Of a stretch of 8,190 nt of DNA, positions 5,879-8,190 are shown piece by piece. Source of the stretch: an uncultured Planctomycetia bacterium (GTDB taxonomy: Bacteria; Planctomycetota; UBA1135; GCA-002686595); assembly GCA_937952135.1 (NCBI GenBank), contig CALFYL010000232.1, forward strand, positions 1-8,190. Reading direction: 5' to 3'. The translations under genes were made by a program, and so were the position numbers. Numbering within the stretch: position 1 is the first letter of the stretch; the number at the start of each line of letters is the position of its first letter. Under the pieces are notes generated by a model, which worked only from the letters and a program-made list of their open reading frames with translations, did no database searches and was not told the origin of the DNA.

Positions 5879-7694
5879 TACGCGCGAGGGAATCGACGTG
5901 TTCCCTCAAAAAAATGGTCCGCAAACCTCGTGTTCCGGTGTTCCCGTGTTCCAGGACGGGCCAAACGGAACACGGAACACGGGAACACGACGATTCGAGG
6001 GCATTTTTTTTCGGAACACGACCGAATCCCTCGCGCGTAATAGGGAGCGCTTCCTGCCCCGCCTTTGGCTTGGCCCACCGGGGTGTGGGAAGACGTGGCG
6101 CGCGATCGAGCAGTTCACGCTGGAGCTTGGTCGGAGCGTGCCCCCCGATCGGATCGCGCTCGTGACCTTCACCCGCGCCTCACGCGAGGAGGCACGACAG
6201 CGTGCCTTGCAGCGGTTCCAGTTGCCGCCGTCGCGCCTGACCTGGGTCCGCACGATCCACAGCGCCGCGTTCCGGCTGCTCCAGCTTGGTCACGGGGAGA
6301 TCCTCGACGACAAGCGCATGACCGAGTTCGGGCGTCGGCACGGCTACAAGCTGACCGTCGACGGGCGCCGCGTGGACGACGACACCGATCGGGGGCTGAC
6401 GCTTGGGCGCACCGCCGACGACAGGATGCTGTTCGCCTTCGACTGGGGGCGCAACCACGGACTCGACCTTGAGGAGACGCTCGCCCGGTGTCCGGTCGAC
6501 GACCTGTCAGCGCCGCAGTTCCGCCTGTTCGTGCGCCGCCTGGAAGAGTTCAAGCGCGAGCACGGGCTGCTCGATTTCAGCGACTTACTGCTCAAAGTGC
6601 TCGAACAAGGGCTGCGGCCGGATGTGGACGTGGCGATGGTCGACGAGGCGCACGACCTCTCGCCGCTCCAGATCGCCGTGATCGAGCTGTGGTTCGCGCC
6701 ATGCGAGCGGGCGTTCGTGTGTGCTGACGACGATCAGGCGATCTTTGGCTGGCACGGCGCGACGCCGGAGTGGATCCAGTCGCTCGCCCAGCGCTGTCAG
6801 TGCGAGGTGCTGGAGCAGTCGTATCGGGTGCCTCGTGCGGCGCACGAGTTGGCGATGCGGATCATCGAGCGCAACAAGGTCCGCACACCCAAGGTCTACC
6901 GGCCAGCCGACCGCGAGGGGTGCATCGTCACTTGCTCGCTCGATCAGGCGCTCGATCGAGTTCAGCAGTCGAGCAATGCGTTCGTGCTCGTGCGCAACCG
7001 GGTGTCGATCCGCCCGGTCGCCGAGGCGCTGGTCGAGCGCGCCGTGCCGTTCACGGTCGAGGGCTGGGGCGGCGCGAGCCCGCTCGACGACCATCGCGCC
7101 GTGCGCGCGGTCAACCTCGTGCTGCGCCTGAACAGCGAAGTGGACGGGCCGTTCTCCGCGGCCGGATTGTCGGCGCTGGCGGCGCTCGTGCCGACGACGA
7201 CCGGGCTCGTGCCCACGAGCACGACGGAGCGGCTGCGGGCCATGAAAGGCCAGGGATCGTTCACCCGTGCGCAGCTCGAAGGCGAACTGGGACTCGTAGA
7301 CCTTCTGCGGCGGATCGAGGCGACGGGCGTGAACGTGCTCGCGAAGCTGTCGCGGGCGTGGCGGCTGTACTTCGAGCGGATCGAGAAGCACCTCGGACTG
7401 CTGCCCGATCCCACCACCACGGTGACGACCATCCACGTCGCGAAGGGTTCTGAGCGCGATCTGGTCGTCGTGATCCCGGACATGACGCGGCCGACTTACG
7501 CCGCCTACCTGCGAGGCGGGGCTGAACGCAACGAGGCCGAGAACCGCGTCTTCTACGTGGCGGTCACCCGCACGCGCGAGACGCTGGTGCTGGTCCAACC
7601 GAAGTCGCGGCGTCACTACGAGTTTCCGCACGTGCGGGCGCCAAGGGTCGACGGCGTGGAGACGGGCGCGCGAGCGGACAGAGGTGGGGCATGA
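5865..7694 (+). CDS. UvrD/Rep-type SF1A DNA helicase carrying an in-frame palindromic insert near its N-terminus
   Basis: A 609-residue ATP-dependent helicase, likely 3'-5', that would unwind DNA for element replication. Motifs in order: I GPPGCGKT (residues 70-77), Ia ALVTFTRAS, Ib WVRTIHSAAF, II MVDEAHDLSPLQ (DEAH at 260-263; Q is more common than H in UvrD proteins), III ADDDQAIFGWHGA, IV LEQSYRVP, then V/VI TTIHVAKGSERD and ENRVFYVAVTRTRE. All key motifs are intact. ATG 5865 overlaps the primase by 14 bases and has GGAG at 5853-5856. Residues 6-59 are encoded by a palindromic element (see the repeat entry). Without it the protein would be 555 residues and begin MSAPNRERFLPRLWLGPPG, a normal distance from motif I. 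In-frame GTGs at 5898 (GAGGG at 5886-5890) and 5946 are alternative starts inside the element. The SpoVG-like gene follows with a four-base overlap. Confidence 0.92.
   Translation: MSAPNTREGIDVFPQKNGPQTSCSGVPVFQDGPNGTRNTGTRRFEGIFFRNTTESLARNRERFLPRLWLGPPGCGKTWRAIEQFTLELGRSVPPDRIALVTFTRASREEARQRALQRFQLPPSRLTWVRTIHSAAFRLLQLGHGEILDDKRMTEFGRRHGYKLTVDGRRVDDDTDRGLTLGRTADDRMLFAFDWGRNHGLDLEETLARCPVDDLSAPQFRLFVRRLEEFKREHGLLDFSDLLLKVLEQGLRPDVDVAMVDEAHDLSPLQIAVIELWFAPCERAFVCADDDQAIFGWHGATPEWIQSLAQRCQCEVLEQSYRVPRAAHELAMRIIERNKVRTPKVYRPADREGCIVTCSLDQALDRVQQSSNAFVLVRNRVSIRPVAEALVERAVPFTVEGWGGASPLDDHRAVRAVNLVLRLNSEVDGPFSAAGLSALAALVPTTTGLVPTSTTERLRAMKGQGSFTRAQLEGELGLVDLLRRIEATGVNVLAKLSRAWRLYFERIEKHLGLLPDPTTTVTTIHVAKGSERDLVVVIPDMTRPTYAAYLRGGAERNEAENRVFYVAVTRTRETLVLVQPKSRRHYEFPHVRAPRVDGVETGARADRGGA
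5876..5880 (+). repeat. Left TAATA direct repeat (candidate target-site duplication)
   Basis: TAATA here is repeated in the same orientation at 6038-6042, immediately outside the perfect inverted tips of the palindrome. The first three bases are the primase stop codon. A 2-bp TA duplication, as for IS630-type elements, would also fit, because TA abuts both tips. Five matching bases at the exact boundary suggest insertion but do not prove it. Confidence 0.55.
5898..6019. repeat. Eight GTGTTCC heptamers, four per orientation
   Basis: GTGTTCC occurs on the + strand at 5898-5904, 5930-5936, 5938-5944 and 5946-5952. Its complement GGAACAC occurs at 5967-5973, 5974-5980, 5982-5988 and 6013-6019. 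The inner copies repeat every 7-8 bases. This clustered, mirrored layout could be a multi-site binding array (an iteron- or operator-like region), or simply the internal structure of the palindromic element. I noticed no other copies of the heptamer in the window, though I did not search exhaustively. Confidence 0.8.
6038..6042 (+). repeat. Right TAATA direct repeat (candidate target-site duplication)
   Basis: This is the second copy of TAATA and directly follows the CGCGCG inverted tip. Joining it to the left copy would rebuild a continuous helicase reading frame (AAT then AGG, GAG, CGC), which supports a clean insertion at this spot. Confidence 0.55.
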
Positions 7695-7972
7695 GCCTGC
7701 ACATCGACGGTGTCGAATTCCGCGCCGCGCAGCGAGTCGACGTGCTCTCCGGCCTGTTGGGTTGGGTCAGCTTCCGCGTCGGCGGCGACTTGCGCATCAA
7801 CAGCGTCGGCGTGCGTGTCACGAGGCAGGGCAAGCACACGCTGAGCTTCCCGTGCCGTCGCGACCGCGCCAACGTCGAGCACGCGATCGTGAGTCCGGTT
7901 TCGGCCGCTGCTCATCGCACTGTGGAGGAGCAGGTGCTCGGCGAACTGCGCAGACAGGGGGCGCTGCGATGA
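7691..7972 (+). CDS. SpoVG-like small protein
   Basis: A 93-residue protein whose pattern fits the SpoVG family of small nucleic-acid-binding regulators. A first beta strand region (HIDGVEFRAA) is followed by GLLGWVSFRVGGDLRINSVG, then VRVTRQGKHTLSFPCRRDR, where SpoVG has an 'IRVI..G..GLFVAMPSKR' arrangement. A histidine/proline segment (EHAIVSPVS) and a C-terminal helix (HRTVEEQVLGEL) resemble the SpoVG 'HPI...I..AVL.EY' end. SpoVG is best known from Bacillus septation and sporulation control and binds DNA and RNA. Related short proteins also occur in phage and mobile-element replication clusters, so a role in regulating this operon is inferred. The match is by eye and no search was run. The ATG overlaps the helicase stop (ATGA, 7691-7694) and has a strong Shine-Dalgarno GAGGTGG at 7681-7687. 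Confidence 0.6.
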   Translation: MSLHIDGVEFRAAQRVDVLSGLLGWVSFRVGGDLRINSVGVRVTRQGKHTLSFPCRRDRANVEHAIVSPVSAAAHRTVEEQVLGELRRQGALR

Positions 7973-8190
7973 CGCCGCTCACCACCTCGCCGCGTGGCCG
8001 CCTACGCGCGCATCTGCCGCACCCGTCCGCTTCCTACGCGCTAGTTGACCAGCGACGTTGTAGCTCGCCTGGAACGACTACGGCGCGTCCTGCGGGCGCG
8101 GCGAAACGGTGCCGTTCCTGCGTCCCTGCCGCCGTCGGCGCGTCTGTCACCGACCGGCGCGGGGTGACACGTACGGTGCCATGCGGACTG
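7969..8190 (+). CDS. Possible next operon gene, 3' end outside the window (hypothetical)
   Basis: An open frame of 74 codons runs from ATG 7969 to the window edge. In favour of a real gene are the ATGA overlap with the preceding stop (7969-7972) and AGGGGG at 7956-7961, seven bases upstream, the same layout as the other genes of this operon. Against it, the composition is rich in Arg, Ala, Thr, Pro and Ser (MTPLTTSPRGRLRAHLPHPS) and no domain is recognisable. A CRSC pair near codon 50 could belong to a zinc-binding site, but its partner cysteines are not clear. I cannot assign a function. If this is not a gene, the last 218 bases hold nothing else that I can identify. Confidence 0.4.
   Translation, partial: MTPLTTSPRGRLRAHLPHPSASYALVDQRRCSSPGTTTARPAGAAKRCRSCVPAAVGASVTDRRGVTRTVPCGL

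Larger units (their letters stand above)
5876..6042. repeat. Large imperfect palindrome flanked by TAATA direct repeats (MITE-like or origin-like)
   Basis: The two arms, 5876-5952 and 5967-6042, are near-complete inverted complements around a 14-base spacer (5953-5966). The outer tips are perfect: CGCGCGAGGGA (5881-5891) pairs with TCCCTCGCGCG (6027-6037). The arms also share CGTGTTCC, an A7 tract (5908-5914) opposite T8 (6004-6011), and a TCGTGTTCC-led heptamer cluster. TAATA occurs in direct orientation at both edges (5876-5880, 6038-6042), as a target-site duplication would. The unit 5881-6042 is 162 bases, a multiple of three, and has no stop in the helicase frame. A miniature inverted-repeat element that inserted in frame is my preferred reading. 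A replication origin between primase and helicase, or a regulatory hairpin, is also possible. Known parallels in kind only, not in sequence, are the in-frame palindromic elements of Rickettsia. Confidence 0.85.

Noticed and set aside
5876..6042. CRISPR array or ordinary Rho-independent terminator
   Set aside because: The repeats are 7-mers in mirrored orientation with no regular spacers, so this is not CRISPR. The T8 tract is 13 bases beyond the inner stem and pairs with the A7 tract, so it is not a canonical terminator.
6585..7631. 348-codon minus-strand frame opposite the helicase
   Set aside because: His/Arg-rich shadow of a helicase that has all its motifs on the + strand.
8104..8117. 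Small palindrome AACGGTGCCGTT near the window end
   Set aside because: Arms of five bases are expected by chance in GC-rich DNA, and no T-tract follows.

Overview
The window is GC-rich (about two thirds G+C by eye, not counted). Every gene I can support lies on the + strand, packed with short overlaps. The gene set is that of a temperate phage, a phage satellite or an integrative replicon, not of a housekeeping region. The host cannot be named from the sequence; GC-rich genomes with many mosaic prophages (for example Planctomycetota, Myxococcota or some Proteobacteria) fit, but this is a weak inference. No tRNA, rRNA or CRISPR array was seen.

Left block (1-1859), modification and packaging: the C-terminal part of a beta-class DNA methyltransferase, a small-terminase-like helix-turn-helix protein, and a large-terminase ATPase. 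The three are translationally overlapped. The large terminase has clear Walker A, Walker B and coupling motifs, but it ends after a two-CxxC zinc ribbon with no recognisable nuclease domain, and no portal or capsid gene follows. Instead a complete tyrosine recombinase (1929-2846) comes next.

Middle (2847-4064): a 377-residue protein that I do not recognise, with a C-terminal helix-turn-helix. It is probably expressed from its own promoter as a leaderless mRNA, and its codon use looks less GC-rich than that of its neighbours.

Right block (4065-8190), a replication operon: an excisionase/AlpA-like helix-turn-helix protein, an archaeo-eukaryotic primase (AEP) of RepB-primase type, a UvrD/Rep-type SF1A helicase, a SpoVG-like protein and a last open frame that runs off the window. 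Almost all junctions are ATGA/GTGA-type overlaps, so these genes are probably co-transcribed and translationally coupled. The primase would start synthesis and the helicase unwind DNA at the element's replication origin; the small HTH protein may control excision or transcription.

The most striking feature is a 167-bp near-palindrome at 5876-6042, exactly at the primase/helicase junction. Its arms are about 77 bases, it carries eight copies of the heptamer GTGTTCC (four in each orientation), and it is bracketed by a direct TAATA repeat. Removing one TAATA plus the interior takes out exactly 162 bases (54 codons). That restores a compact helicase N-terminus only 14 residues before the Walker A motif. 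It therefore looks like a palindromic, MITE-like element inserted in frame into the helicase gene; a replication origin or regulatory hairpin is the main alternative.
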